64,000 bases of DNA from Thermoproteota archaeon. GTDB lineage: Archaea; Korarchaeota; Korarchaeia; Korarchaeales; Korarchaeaceae. A program made the position numbers and the translations under genes. A model generated the notes under the pieces. That model did not search any database. It saw nothing but the letters and a program-made list of their open reading frames with translations, and was not told the DNA's origin. Where the stretch lies: NCBI GenBank assembly GCA_015522685.1, contig WALU01000035.1, positions 58,035 through 122,034 of the forward strand, read 5' to 3'. Shown here piece by piece: positions 35,426 through 44,226 of this stretch; positions within the stretch are counted from its first letter, which is position 1; every line of letters starts with the position of its first letter.

Positions 35426-36334
35426 ATGAAGGTTAGGTTCTTAGGAACGAGCTCAGCAATACCTACAGGTAGCAGGGGCTTACCTGCTATACTAATTAAA
35501 ACAATGGATGATTCTATATTGCTAGATTGCGGTGAAGGAACACAGAGACAGATGATCAAAGCAGGAGAAAGTTTGATGAAGATACGTAATGTTATCATCA
35601 CTCATTTACATGGGGATCACTTCTTTGGTCTTCTTCCGCTAATTCAGACATTAGGGATCCTCAGAAAGAACTCAGAGCTTCATATAATAGGGCCTTCTGG
35701 TTTAGAGGGCATAATTGGGGAGATAGAATATATAATGGGTTCTAAACACCAGTTTAAGACGTCCTTCACTGAAATAGAGACAAAAAGGATATATAAGCTT
35801 AACAAATTCATCTTAGAATTCTTCCCGGTAGATCATGCAGGTTTTGAGACATATGGAGTAAAGATTAGAGAAAAAGAAAAACCTGGCCGTTTTAATCCCG
35901 AGAAAGCGGATGAGCTTGAGGTACCGCCCATCCTCCGAGGAATACTTCAGAGAGGCTTCTCCGTCAAGCTTCCAAATGGAAAGATAGTAAAGCCACAGGA
36001 GGTAATGGGCCCACCTAGGAAGGGGCCTATTATAGTTTACTCGTCAGATACTAGGCCAGTAGAATCCGTAGTAAGCAAGGCGAAAGGAGTAGATATGTTA
36101 ATTCACGAAGCTACATATTTACACGATTTGAGGGATAGAGCTATGGCTACTGGTCATAGCACCGCTCTAGAAGCGGGGGAAGTTGCTAATGCTGCCAATG
36201 TGAAGAAGTTGATTCTTACCCACTTTAGTGCTAGATATAAGGAAGAAGACTTAGTAAAATTCAAGAAAGAAGCATCTAACATCTTTAAAGGAGAAATTGT
36301 AATAGCTAAAGATTTTTTAACGATCAGCCTCTGA
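35426..36334 (+). CDS. rnz: Ribonuclease Z (tRNA 3' endonuclease)
   Basis: A protein of 302 residues, the short archaeal form. The metallo-beta-lactamase motif HLHGDH is at 60-65 (THLHGDHFFGL). A further His is in VDHAGFETYG, Asp in YSSDTRP, HEATY is present, and the last ligand is in LTHFSARY. It removes tRNA 3' trailers so that CCA can be added; none of the five tRNA genes in this window encodes CCA. It is the last gene in the plus-strand run starting at psmB. Confidence 0.95.
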   Translation: MKVRFLGTSSAIPTGSRGLPAILIKTMDDSILLDCGEGTQRQMIKAGESLMKIRNVIITHLHGDHFFGLLPLIQTLGILRKNSELHIIGPSGLEGIIGEIEYIMGSKHQFKTSFTEIETKRIYKLNKFILEFFPVDHAGFETYGVKIREKEKPGRFNPEKADELEVPPILRGILQRGFSVKLPNGKIVKPQEVMGPPRKGPIIVYSSDTRPVESVVSKAKGVDMLIHEATYLHDLRDRAMATGHSTALEAGEVANAANVKKLILTHFSARYKEEDLVKFKKEASNIFKGEIVIAKDFLTISL

Positions 36335-36341
36335 ATCTACT

Positions 36342-36824
36342 CTATTTGCTTCCAAAGAGAAGATCATGAACTGTCGCCTCCTCAATAGGTCTTCCCCTCT
36401 CGGTCTTAGGTACAAGCCAGTTGGCTAGTACTATAGGATTTCCTTCATATTCTATCTTAAGTAGTATTACGCCTAGAGGAGATATCTCTTCTCTATCACA
36501 TAATCTTACCTTGCCGTTGTATGCCGCCTGTTTATGGAACCTCAAAGGCCTTAGTTCATGCTTTCTAGTTAACAGTAGGCTCCTAGCTGTATCTAAAACT
36601 CTATTATTTCTAAGTGAAGATCTGAGCTTTATTAGAGGCTCATAACCCTCCTTTCTAATAATTATCTGCTTTATTTCATCTCCTATCATCTCAACGTCAT
36701 CTACTTCTTCATTAAAGGGGATTATTGTGTTAATAGCATGGAGGACTTTCTTTGGATCTTCTGTAGGATAAATCTCTGCCTCAGCTGTCAATTTAATATC
36801 TATCCTATTTTCAGATAGTCCCAA
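36342..36824 (-). CDS. UPF0201 protein (PF01877-type RNA-binding fold)
   Basis: A protein of 160 residues. The family pattern AEAEIYPTEDPKKVLHAI opens the protein, followed by LDTARSLLL, RFHKQAAYNGKVRLCD and a final TVHDLLFG. Homologues are related to a small archaeal RNA-binding fold, but the role is unproven. TTG 36824 lies within the end of the Toprim gene (25-base overlap), so the two are translationally coupled. Another PF01877-type protein is encoded at 59677. Confidence 0.82.
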   Translation of the reverse strand: MGLSENRIDIKLTAEAEIYPTEDPKKVLHAINTIIPFNEEVDDVEMIGDEIKQIIIRKEGYEPLIKLRSSLRNNRVLDTARSLLLTRKHELRPLRFHKQAAYNGKVRLCDREEISPLGVILLKIEYEGNPIVLANWLVPKTERGRPIEEATVHDLLFGSK

Positions 36825-37210
36825 TTCTCGACCCTCCTCCTAGTAAAGCTCTCTAATTCTTCTATGAGAGGGGGGAATTTCAGAGAGATATATTGTTTTC
36901 TAGGAAAATCATCTAGCTTCCCTCCCAATTCTGTTATTACTTTTTTCAATCTTTTATAAAGTAATACGCCTTCTCTATCGAAATCTGTTAGAATAATGAA
37001 AGTCTTACCTCCTACTCTCTTACACCCTTCATTCTTAATATCTCTAAGTAGAAGGGATGCCAAGGTGAATTTTCCCTTAATACCCACTCCTTTTAGTGCC
37101 TTCACATCCCTAGATCCCTCAACTACTATTTCAACGTCTAAAGGAGAAGATCTAGCGTTCAGCATATTTACCCATTGAGCAATATAACTTATGAGAATCT
37201 TTGACCTCAA
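36800..37210 (-). CDS. Small Toprim-domain protein (UPF0292 type)
   Basis: A protein of 136 residues consisting mainly of a Toprim fold. The catalytic Glu is in VVEGSRDVKAL and the DxD is in LTDFDREG. Toprim domains bind Mg2+ in nucleases, primases and topoisomerases. Stand-alone archaeal versions are uncharacterised and often sit beside RNA-processing genes. TTG 37210 follows TAGGAGATC. It overlaps UPF0201, supporting a functional pair. Confidence 0.8.
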   Translation of the reverse strand: MRSKILISYIAQWVNMLNARSSPLDVEIVVEGSRDVKALKGVGIKGKFTLASLLLRDIKNEGCKRVGGKTFIILTDFDREGVLLYKRLKKVITELGGKLDDFPRKQYISLKFPPLIEELESFTRRRVENWDYLKIG

Positions 37211-37294
37211 ACAGATCTCCTATCGACTAGAGCCGGTATATGTTAATAAGATTATTTAGGGTGTTTTGTATATATATTGGGATGGTGAAGTACG

Positions 37295-38467
37295 ATGAAA
37301 CGGAATGCAACAGTGCTAGTCATTATACTATTACCCATAATGATATCTTCTTTACTCGCACCGGTTATGGAGATCTCCGGTGAGCCGAGCAAGAGTGCCT
37401 TTATAAATAGAATGAATGTTAATGCTGGGCTTCTCGAGAATTCCTCCGTAAGAGTAACAATAATTGCTGAAATTTTGGTACCAAGTGGATGTAATGGAAC
37501 TATCAACTCGATTGCATTTCCTGTAGTACCTGTAGGAATTGCCATGGAGAATCCAGAGAAGGGGATTCAGAACTACAAGGTTCTATTGGGTGACATAACT
37601 GTAAAGAAAATTAAAACTGAGTCCTTCAGTGATGTGTTGCTTGTTAAGTTCCTTAGAAAGTTAAAACCCGGAAATGCGACTAATATATCGTTTACATTCA
37701 CTCTCAAGCCATCTACAGCATTGGTAAGATTATCGGATAGTAGGTACAGGTTTGCTTATAGAATGTACATGCCTAACATTACTGTTTACTATAACACTTC
37801 TACTATGAGGACAATACTTCCTTATGGGGCAGGCATAACTAAAGTTGGATCTAATGGTATAGTTGAGATGGATTCTCTCTCTGATAGACTAACTGCAGTG
37901 TGGAAAACTTTTGGACCACCAAGAGGAGCTGGTTGGGACTTTATCTTAGAATTCAAGATTTTAAATGAAGTTCCAGTCATAGCTTCTCCTGAGACTACCT
38001 CTTCGGCTAATATAACAGTTACAAAAAAGGAGAATTTCTTCTCTCTTTCAGAGTTAATGCTCCTAATTATAATTTCAAACATCATAACAGGAGCTTCAGC
38101 TCTAGCTTTTTACAAGAGAGCCATCAAAAGGAAGACAATCGTAGAGAGATGGACTGATGAAGAAAAGGAGCTCACATTAAGTGAAGAGGATCTATTGAGA
38201 TATAGAGACTTAATTGAAAAATTGGATAGAGATGAGAGAGATATAGTGAATATATTAATGAGTAAAAATGGAAAGATGGAACAAAAAGAATTACCAGGAT
38301 TAACTGGCTTCTCGAAGAGCAAGGTTTCTAGGATGCTAAAAAGACTTGACTCTCTTGGCGTAGTAAAGAGGACATCTTTAGGTAAGACAAAGATGATAGA
38401 GCTCAATCCGGCATTGAAAGAAGTACTTAGGGATGAAAGCGAGTCCCATGCGGAGGGTGGGATTTGA
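37295..38467 (+). CDS. Membrane-tethered winged-helix regulator with a secreted sensor domain
   Basis: A protein of 390 residues. It has a signal peptide (1-29) and an extracellular beta-rich domain (30-245) with several NxS/T sequons. One membrane helix follows (about 250-270), then a charged linker. The cytoplasmic C-terminus (310-375) is a MarR-like winged helix: ERDIVNILMSKNG, GFSKSKVSRMLKRLDSLGVVKR. Such proteins are common in archaea but rarely studied; signalling across the membrane is inferred. ATG 37295 follows GGTGAAGTACG. The last codons run into the 3' end of the opposite-strand tRNA-Leu (19-base overlap). Confidence 0.8.
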   Translation: MKRNATVLVIILLPIMISSLLAPVMEISGEPSKSAFINRMNVNAGLLENSSVRVTIIAEILVPSGCNGTINSIAFPVVPVGIAMENPEKGIQNYKVLLGDITVKKIKTESFSDVLLVKFLRKLKPGNATNISFTFTLKPSTALVRLSDSRYRFAYRMYMPNITVYYNTSTMRTILPYGAGITKVGSNGIVEMDSLSDRLTAVWKTFGPPRGAGWDFILEFKILNEVPVIASPETTSSANITVTKKENFFSLSELMLLIIISNIITGASALAFYKRAIKRKTIVERWTDEEKELTLSEEDLLRYRDLIEKLDRDERDIVNILMSKNGKMEQKELPGLTGFSKSKVSRMLKRLDSLGVVKRTSLGKTKMIELNPALKEVLRDESESHAEGGI

Positions 38468-38533
38468 ACCCACGCACCCCTAAGGGAGCGGATCTTGAGT
38501 CCGCCGCCTTGGACCTGGCTCGGCCACCCCCGC
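38449..38533 (-). tRNA. tRNA-Leu (anticodon CAA)
   Basis: A class II tRNA of 85 bases. The acceptor stem is GCGGGGG/CCTCCGC with one G-U pair, the discriminator is A, and there is no encoded CCA. The anticodon loop reads ACT-CAA-GA, giving CAA for UUG codons. It differs from the tRNA-Leu(UAA) at 2410 at only a few positions. A box CTTTAAAT near 38560 is the likely promoter. Its 3' end overlaps the end of the winged-helix gene on the other strand. Confidence 0.95.
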
Positions 38534-38558
38534 CATAAGAAGAATCAGCCTAGGCAAT

Positions 38559-39413
38559 TTAAAGGTTTTGTGGCGATATTCCTGTCTTTAAATAATCCAT
38601 TATACCTGTAAGCCTCCTTGGTACCATTCTTCTTGTAATCCTTCTATAAAAATTAGTAGGATTTGGAGATAACCTTACAAATATTGCCTTGGCATTAGAA
38701 CCGGAAATCTTTATAGGAGGAGACATTTTAATTGGAGATAGACCATCAGCTATAGCATAGACATATGGCTCTGAGGACCAAATCTCTACTTTCAAGTTTA
38801 AGGGAATAACGAATGATTTTACGGCCAGAGCGAGGCTTGGAGGCCAAGGAGCTACATAAGATACAATCATATCTTTAGATCTTGGATCTAGTAGAGGACC
38901 TCCTGCAGCAAGGGAATACGCTAAAGATCCGGTAGGCGTGGATATTACGACACCATCACATATACATTCTCCTGCAGGTACAGAATCGACAGCTATTCCA
39001 AGCCTAGATGATTTTCCCATTTTCCCGCTCCTTATGAGGAGCTCATTTAGGGCTATTAGTTTAGGTCTTCCTCTAATTTCTATTGTACTCGCTTGTTCAA
39101 GCCAGTACATCCCCTTTCTTAATATATCAGGTAAATAACTCAATTTATCCGAGTCGACTTCCAGTAGGGTGCCGTATGTACCATCCTTTATACCAAGTAA
39201 TGGAACTCTTCCCTGTATTTGATGGAATGCTCGAAGGAGTGTACCATCACCACCAACTATTATAGCTATGTCAGGCGCAGAACTTTGGTCCACTATGCTT
39301 ATACCCGCAGAAACCAAGGTTTTCTCTATAGTCCCAGCCAATTTTAAGGTTTTCTGCTTATCTCTGTTATATATTAATGATACTTTGTCTACTGGAGAGC
39401 CTTTCACTAGCAT
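38559..39413 (-). CDS. nadK: NAD kinase
   Basis: A protein of 284 residues. The phosphate loop GGDGT is at 54-58, the conserved NEL appears in ALNELLI, and STPTGSLAYSLAAGGPLLDP is the substrate-binding signature. It phosphorylates NAD to NADP. ATG 39413 lacks a ribosome binding site and lies about 26 bases from the A/T box at 39434, which suggests a leaderless mRNA. It is divergent from gins23. Confidence 0.95.
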   Translation of the reverse strand: MLVKGSPVDKVSLIYNRDKQKTLKLAGTIEKTLVSAGISIVDQSSAPDIAIIVGGDGTLLRAFHQIQGRVPLLGIKDGTYGTLLEVDSDKLSYLPDILRKGMYWLEQASTIEIRGRPKLIALNELLIRSGKMGKSSRLGIAVDSVPAGECICDGVVISTPTGSLAYSLAAGGPLLDPRSKDMIVSYVAPWPPSLALAVKSFVIPLNLKVEIWSSEPYVYAIADGLSPIKMSPPIKISGSNAKAIFVRLSPNPTNFYRRITRRMVPRRLTGIMDYLKTGISPQNL

Positions 39414-39433
39414 TGCATGAATTCAACAGTTGG

Positions 39434-39443
39434 GCTTATTTAA
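39434..39443. promoter_or_regulatory. Shared A/T box between nadK and the replication operon
   Basis: cttatttaac lies 25-26 bases before the nadK ATG on one strand. On the other strand it is about 26 bases before position 39464, upstream of gins23. It is a candidate bidirectional promoter, based on spacing. Confidence 0.5.
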
Positions 39444-39487
39444 CATGCTTTCCATTACTCATGGTGTACATATTGATATCAAGAAGA

Positions 39488-39976
39488 ATGGCTAGAACAT
39501 TAGAAAAACTTCATTATATTAAGGTAGTACCAAAAAAAGATATAAGTTTAGAGAGAATTGGTATAAAATTATTTAAAGGAGTTGAGGCAGAGATACCTAG
39601 GTGGTTGGCAGATGAGTTAGAAGGAGAGGGATTTATAGTAAAGGAGGATGAGAACCCAAAAATTATTAGCGAGTTATATTACAAGGAAAAAGTTTCAATA
39701 ACTCCCCTTGAGATACCTCCTTACGTATATTCGCTGATTAGGGGGATCTTGAGATCACCACCGGAGGATTCTCTCATGAGGAGGGATTCTTTAGCGTTAA
39801 TCAATAGGAGGATAAGTAAAATATTGAACTATATTAGGACTTCTCTTACTCTTAGAACTAATAAAACGCCAAAAAATTTACTTTTAGAGGAACTCATCCT
39901 TTATAATGCCCTGAAGCTAGTGTTAGATGAATGGATGAGTACTTTCTTAGAAATAAGGGATGAGGGTGATGGTTGA
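39488..39976 (+). CDS. gins23: GINS complex subunit, Gins23 type
   Basis: About 162 residues. The small beta-rich B domain comes first (IKLFKGVEAEIPRWLADELEGEGF). It is followed by the helical A domain (PPYVYSLIRGIL...LYNALKLVLDEW). B-before-A order defines Gins23. GINS joins MCM in the replicative CMG-like helicase; mcm is directly downstream and overlaps this gene by 17 bases. Start is uncertain: ATG 39488 is chosen, while ATG 39461 or GTG 39464 fit a leaderless start and would add eight or nine residues. Confidence 0.82.
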   Translation: MARTLEKLHYIKVVPKKDISLERIGIKLFKGVEAEIPRWLADELEGEGFIVKEDENPKIISELYYKEKVSITPLEIPPYVYSLIRGILRSPPEDSLMRRDSLALINRRISKILNYIRTSLTLRTNKTPKNLLLEELILYNALKLVLDEWMSTFLEIRDEGDG

Positions 39977-42107
39977 GAAAGCATTATTATTAGATCTGGA
40001 TGAGCTCTCTGAGAAATATAAGGAGTTCATACAGTTCTATACAGATGAATCTGGAGAGCCTATCTACAGAAAGTCTTTAGGGCAGATGATAGAAGATCAG
40101 AGAAATTCATTGAATGTAGATTGGGAACATTTGTATAATTTTAATTCTGAGTTCAGGGAAATAGCAGAAGATATAATAATACATCCATCGGCTCACATGA
40201 AAGCTGGCTCTGCTGCTCTAAAAGACTTGGTTAGCGATTTACTAGGAGATTTAGTTAGAGAGGATAGATATAGGATATATAGCAAGGGTAGATTCCACCT
40301 TAGATTTTACAATATACCTACAAAAGCTTCTTTGAGAGATGTAACTAAGTTCTCAATAGGAAGACTTGTTGAGATAGGAGGTATAATAACTAGGGTCTCC
40401 GCAATTTATGATAAATTAGTTAGGGCCGTTTTTGTTTGTACGAACCCTGAATGTGGGAGAATAGAAAGCGTTGATATAATCGGTGGAAAGTTTAGACCTC
40501 CTGAGAGGTGCCCTGAATGCAATTCTCCCATGAGATTTGATCACGAATTAAGTGAATTTGTCCGTTGGAGATCTGTAAGGATACAGGAGAGACCCGAAGA
40601 CCTCCCGCCAGGCATGATGCCTGAGCATATAGATGGAGTACTACTGGATGATCTGGTTGATGAGGTAAAGCCTGGAGATAGGGTTAAAGTAACGGGCATA
40701 ATAAGGATAAAGCCTGCAAGGGGAGAAGAAAGAGGAAGCGAGGGACCAATCTATAGAAGATATCTAGAGGTAATTCATGCAGATGTTCCAAATAGGATTT
40801 ATGAGAAGCTTGAGATAACACCAGAGGATGAGGAGGATATATGGAAGCTAGCCTCGAAGGACGGATTAGAGGAACTTATAGTGAAATCTATCGCCCCCTC
40901 TATATTTGGCTGGATAGAGGTCAAAAGAGCGATAGCTTATGCCCTTTTTGGAGGAAGTACCAAGTTTCTGCTTGATGGTTCTAAAGTTAGAGGAGAGATA
41001 AATATACTTATGGTAGGAGATCCTGGTGTAGCTAAAAGTCAGCTGTTAAAGTATACATCTCAATTAGCTCCAAGGGGATTATACACAACTGGTAAAGGGT
41101 CAACAGCTGCTGGCTTGACGGCAGCCGTTGTAAGAGATTCAACAATAGGCGGATGGACCCTTGAGGCTGGTGCATTAGTACTAGCTGATAGAGGAGTGGC
41201 CTGCATAGATGAATTTGATAAGATGAATGAAGATGATAGAAGATCAATTCATGAAGCCATGGAGCAGCAAACAATATCCATAGCTAAAGCCGGTATAGTA
41301 GCTACTTTAAATGCTAGAACTACAATAATAGCTGCAGCTAATCCGAAGAAGGGAAGATATGATGATTACGTGTCTATAGCTGAAAACATAAATCTGCCTC
41401 CAACGATCTTATCTAGATTCGATTTAGTTTTCATAATGAAGGATAGGCCAAGGCCAGAGGCTGATAATATGGTAGCTGAGCATATTTTGATCACTAGAAT
41501 GGGAAGAAATCCCGAGGCTAAGCCTCCTATAGATCCTCCTCTGCTAAAGAAGTACATTGCTTATGCAAGGCAAAATATAGATCCTATCCTTACAGAAGGG
41601 GCTGCTAGGAAAATAAAGGAGTTCTATATTGAGATGAGAAAGCCAAGTGTAAGCAGTGAGGAGGAGAGAGAGCCTACGTTTGAGACTATAGCTATAACCC
41701 CAAGGCAGTTAGAGGCTTTAATAAGGTTAAGTGAGGCGAGAGCAAGGATGCATCTTAGGAAGGAGGTCACGGAGGAAGATGCCGAGAGATCAATTCAGCT
41801 GGTCAAGATAATGCTTGAGGGTGCTAGCTATGATGTAGTCTCAGGAATGTTAGACATTACTGGGTTAATGACAGGAGTATCCTTCCCTGCAGTGAAGAGA
41901 AGAGAGTTAGTCTTCCAGATGATAAGGGATTTGGCAGAGGAATCTGAGGATGGCACTGTAGACCGGGAATTAGTAGTGAAGAAGGCTGCAGAAAAGTTGA
42001 ACCTCGAACATAAAGAGTATGTGATAGAGGATATACTTAGGAAGCTGAACGAGGACGGCTTGATTATCTTTCCACCAGGTGGAAAGATAAGGCTACTAGA
42101 AGGATGA
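39960..42107 (+). CDS. mcm: Replicative helicase MCM
   Basis: A protein of 715 residues. The N-terminal domain has a zinc site (Cys160, Cys165, Cys184 and Cys187) and OB fold. The AAA+ core has Walker A GDPGVAKS (353-360), Walker B CIDEFD (415-420) and the Arg finger SRFD (485-488). A C-terminal winged helix closes the protein. It unwinds DNA 3' to 5' at the fork. Start ATG 39960 overlaps gins23; ATG 39969 is equally possible. The pairing with gins23 is as in crenarchaea. Confidence 0.95.
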   Translation: MRVMVEKALLLDLDELSEKYKEFIQFYTDESGEPIYRKSLGQMIEDQRNSLNVDWEHLYNFNSEFREIAEDIIIHPSAHMKAGSAALKDLVSDLLGDLVREDRYRIYSKGRFHLRFYNIPTKASLRDVTKFSIGRLVEIGGIITRVSAIYDKLVRAVFVCTNPECGRIESVDIIGGKFRPPERCPECNSPMRFDHELSEFVRWRSVRIQERPEDLPPGMMPEHIDGVLLDDLVDEVKPGDRVKVTGIIRIKPARGEERGSEGPIYRRYLEVIHADVPNRIYEKLEITPEDEEDIWKLASKDGLEELIVKSIAPSIFGWIEVKRAIAYALFGGSTKFLLDGSKVRGEINILMVGDPGVAKSQLLKYTSQLAPRGLYTTGKGSTAAGLTAAVVRDSTIGGWTLEAGALVLADRGVACIDEFDKMNEDDRRSIHEAMEQQTISIAKAGIVATLNARTTIIAAANPKKGRYDDYVSIAENINLPPTILSRFDLVFIMKDRPRPEADNMVAEHILITRMGRNPEAKPPIDPPLLKKYIAYARQNIDPILTEGAARKIKEFYIEMRKPSVSSEEEREPTFETIAITPRQLEALIRLSEARARMHLRKEVTEEDAERSIQLVKIMLEGASYDVVSGMLDITGLMTGVSFPAVKRRELVFQMIRDLAEESEDGTVDRELVVKKAAEKLNLEHKEYVIEDILRKLNEDGLIIFPPGGKIRLLEG

Positions 42108-42111
42108 AACA

Positions 42112-44226
42112 ATGAGTATAGATAACCTACTGAGAAGGGCCGGTATAGATAGCCTGTATCCCACCCAGCAAGCCATAATAGGATATGGTCTCCTCGATGA
42201 GGGAAACTTTGTCCTAGCAGCACCCACAGCATCAGGAAAAACGCTAGCTGCTGAAATGGTAATGAATGAAGAGTTAGAAAATGGAGGCAAGGTTCTTTAT
42301 CTTGCTCCCTTAAGAGCTTTAGCCTATGAGAAATATGAGGAGTTTACTCATATCTTCAATAAATGGAATGTTAGAATCTCCATTGGAGATTATGACTCTT
42401 CTGAGGAGCCTTTAGGGGACTACGATTTAGTTATTATGACCTATGAGAAGTTTGACTCAGTTCAGAGACATAAATCCTCTTGGCTATTTGATATATCCCT
42501 GTTAGTACTAGATGAGGTTCATTATGTAGGTGATCCTCATAGGGGACCAACCTTAGAGATGGCAGTTTCAAAATTCATGTATTGCAATAAATCTGCTAGG
42601 AGGATAGCTCTAAGTGCCACCATAACGAACCTAAATGAGATATCTAGGTGGCTGGATGCCAAGCCCATACGTGTAGATTGGAGACCAGTTCCTCTGAAGG
42701 TTGGGATGTTCTTCGATGGAACTATTATATATCAGGATGGAACGACTGAGCCTCTTTCAGGTAGGGGCATTCTACCTCTAGTGGAGAGAAGCTTAAAGTC
42801 TGGAGGCCAAGTTATAGTATTCTATAATAGGAGGGTAGATGCCGTTTCATGGGCTGAAAAGTTAGCTAGCAAGTTTAATTTTGGGGGTAAGGAACTTAGC
42901 GAGGCTGTAGGCAGCTTAAAGCTTTCTACATATTCTTCTTCAAAGCTGGTCGATAGATTAGCATCTGTTGTGAAGAGAGGGGTGGCCTTCCATCATGCAG
43001 GTCTCCCATTTGAGTTGCGCAAGGCTATAGAGAAATCATTTAAGAGAGGTGATTTGAAGATCATAACTGCTACGCCTACATTGGCAGCGGGGGTCAATTT
43101 ACCAGCTAGGACAGTTATCATAAGCTCCTATATGAGATATGATAGAAGTGTTGGAAGGATAGTTCCTATATCAATCATGGAGTTCTGGCAGATGGCGGGT
43201 CGAGCAGGCAGGCCTAGATACGATAAGTATGGAGAAGCCTTCATAATAGCAAATAGCGAGAGAGATGCCGATATAATGTTCAGGAGGTATCTCTCCTCAG
43301 AACCAGAGCCTATTTCATCCTCCCTTTACGATATATCTCAGTTAAGGAACCATGTATTAGCATTAATATCTTCTCAAGGCTATATGAATAGAGACAGTCT
43401 GTACGAGATATTCCAAAGGACTCTCCTATCTATACAAGGGGGAGATAAGATTTTAGATAGATCTCTCCCCTATGTCCTCTCATCTCTGGAGAAGGAGGGT
43501 TTTCTTATAAATGATGGAGCTAGTTATAAGGCTACATCCATAGGAAGGAGAGTATCTGAGCTTTACGTAGATCCATCTTCAGCATACCTTATGATTCAAT
43601 CAATGGACGAATTAGAAAGGAGGTTTGCTTTATCAGAGATGCTGGAACTTCCTATCCTACAATTAATTGCTATGCTTCCTGATATGCCCAGGATATCGAT
43701 ACAAAGGGGAAAGCGCCATATGCTAGAGGAGGCAGCAGAAGAGATTGAAATGCTAATTCCTTTGGAGGAATCTCCTATATCTTCTCTTTCTGAGCTTCTT
43801 CAGATAACCAAGGCTGCTCTTTCTTTGAATATGTGGATATCCGGGATGAGTGAGGGCGATATAGAGGAAAAATTAGGAATAGAGCCAGGTGATCTAAGGG
43901 GATTGGCAGAGACGGCTACTTGGTTGTGCTATGCCTATTCAGAGATAGCTAGGCTTCTTGGTAATTATGAGGTATCTGAATGGTTAAGGAAGCTTTTTAT
44001 GAGGATAAAATATGGTGCTACAGAGGAGCTACTCTCTCTTGTGTTAGTGAAGGGAATTGGTAGAATTAGAGCGAAGATCCTCTATGAGAAAGGATATAAA
44101 ACCATTAAAGATATAGCTTTAGCAAATACGGAAGATTTAGAGAAGCTTCCCGGTATTGGAAAGCAATTATCTAGGGAGTTGATTAATCAAGCGAGGTCTG
44201 TCCATTATGCAAGTTCATCCGATTGA
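42112..44226 (+). CDS. hel308: Hel308-type (Ski2-like) DNA helicase
   Basis: A protein of 704 residues. Motif I APTASGKT is at 37-44 and DEVH at 134-137. SATITN is motif III, and QMAGRAGRPRYDKYGEA is motif VI. The winged helix, ratchet and a C-terminal helix-hairpin-helix (KLPGIGKQLSRELI) follow. It remodels stalled forks. Its position four bases after mcm implies co-expression with the replisome. It overlaps purB by 20 bases. Confidence 0.93.
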   Translation: MSIDNLLRRAGIDSLYPTQQAIIGYGLLDEGNFVLAAPTASGKTLAAEMVMNEELENGGKVLYLAPLRALAYEKYEEFTHIFNKWNVRISIGDYDSSEEPLGDYDLVIMTYEKFDSVQRHKSSWLFDISLLVLDEVHYVGDPHRGPTLEMAVSKFMYCNKSARRIALSATITNLNEISRWLDAKPIRVDWRPVPLKVGMFFDGTIIYQDGTTEPLSGRGILPLVERSLKSGGQVIVFYNRRVDAVSWAEKLASKFNFGGKELSEAVGSLKLSTYSSSKLVDRLASVVKRGVAFHHAGLPFELRKAIEKSFKRGDLKIITATPTLAAGVNLPARTVIISSYMRYDRSVGRIVPISIMEFWQMAGRAGRPRYDKYGEAFIIANSERDADIMFRRYLSSEPEPISSSLYDISQLRNHVLALISSQGYMNRDSLYEIFQRTLLSIQGGDKILDRSLPYVLSSLEKEGFLINDGASYKATSIGRRVSELYVDPSSAYLMIQSMDELERRFALSEMLELPILQLIAMLPDMPRISIQRGKRHMLEEAAEEIEMLIPLEESPISSLSELLQITKAALSLNMWISGMSEGDIEEKLGIEPGDLRGLAETATWLCYAYSEIARLLGNYEVSEWLRKLFMRIKYGATEELLSLVLVKGIGRIRAKILYEKGYKTIKDIALANTEDLEKLPGIGKQLSRELINQARSVHYASSSD

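Noticed and set aside
38449-38533. Intron or pseudogene in tRNA-Leu(CAA)
   Set aside because: All stems pair and the extra length is the normal class II variable arm.
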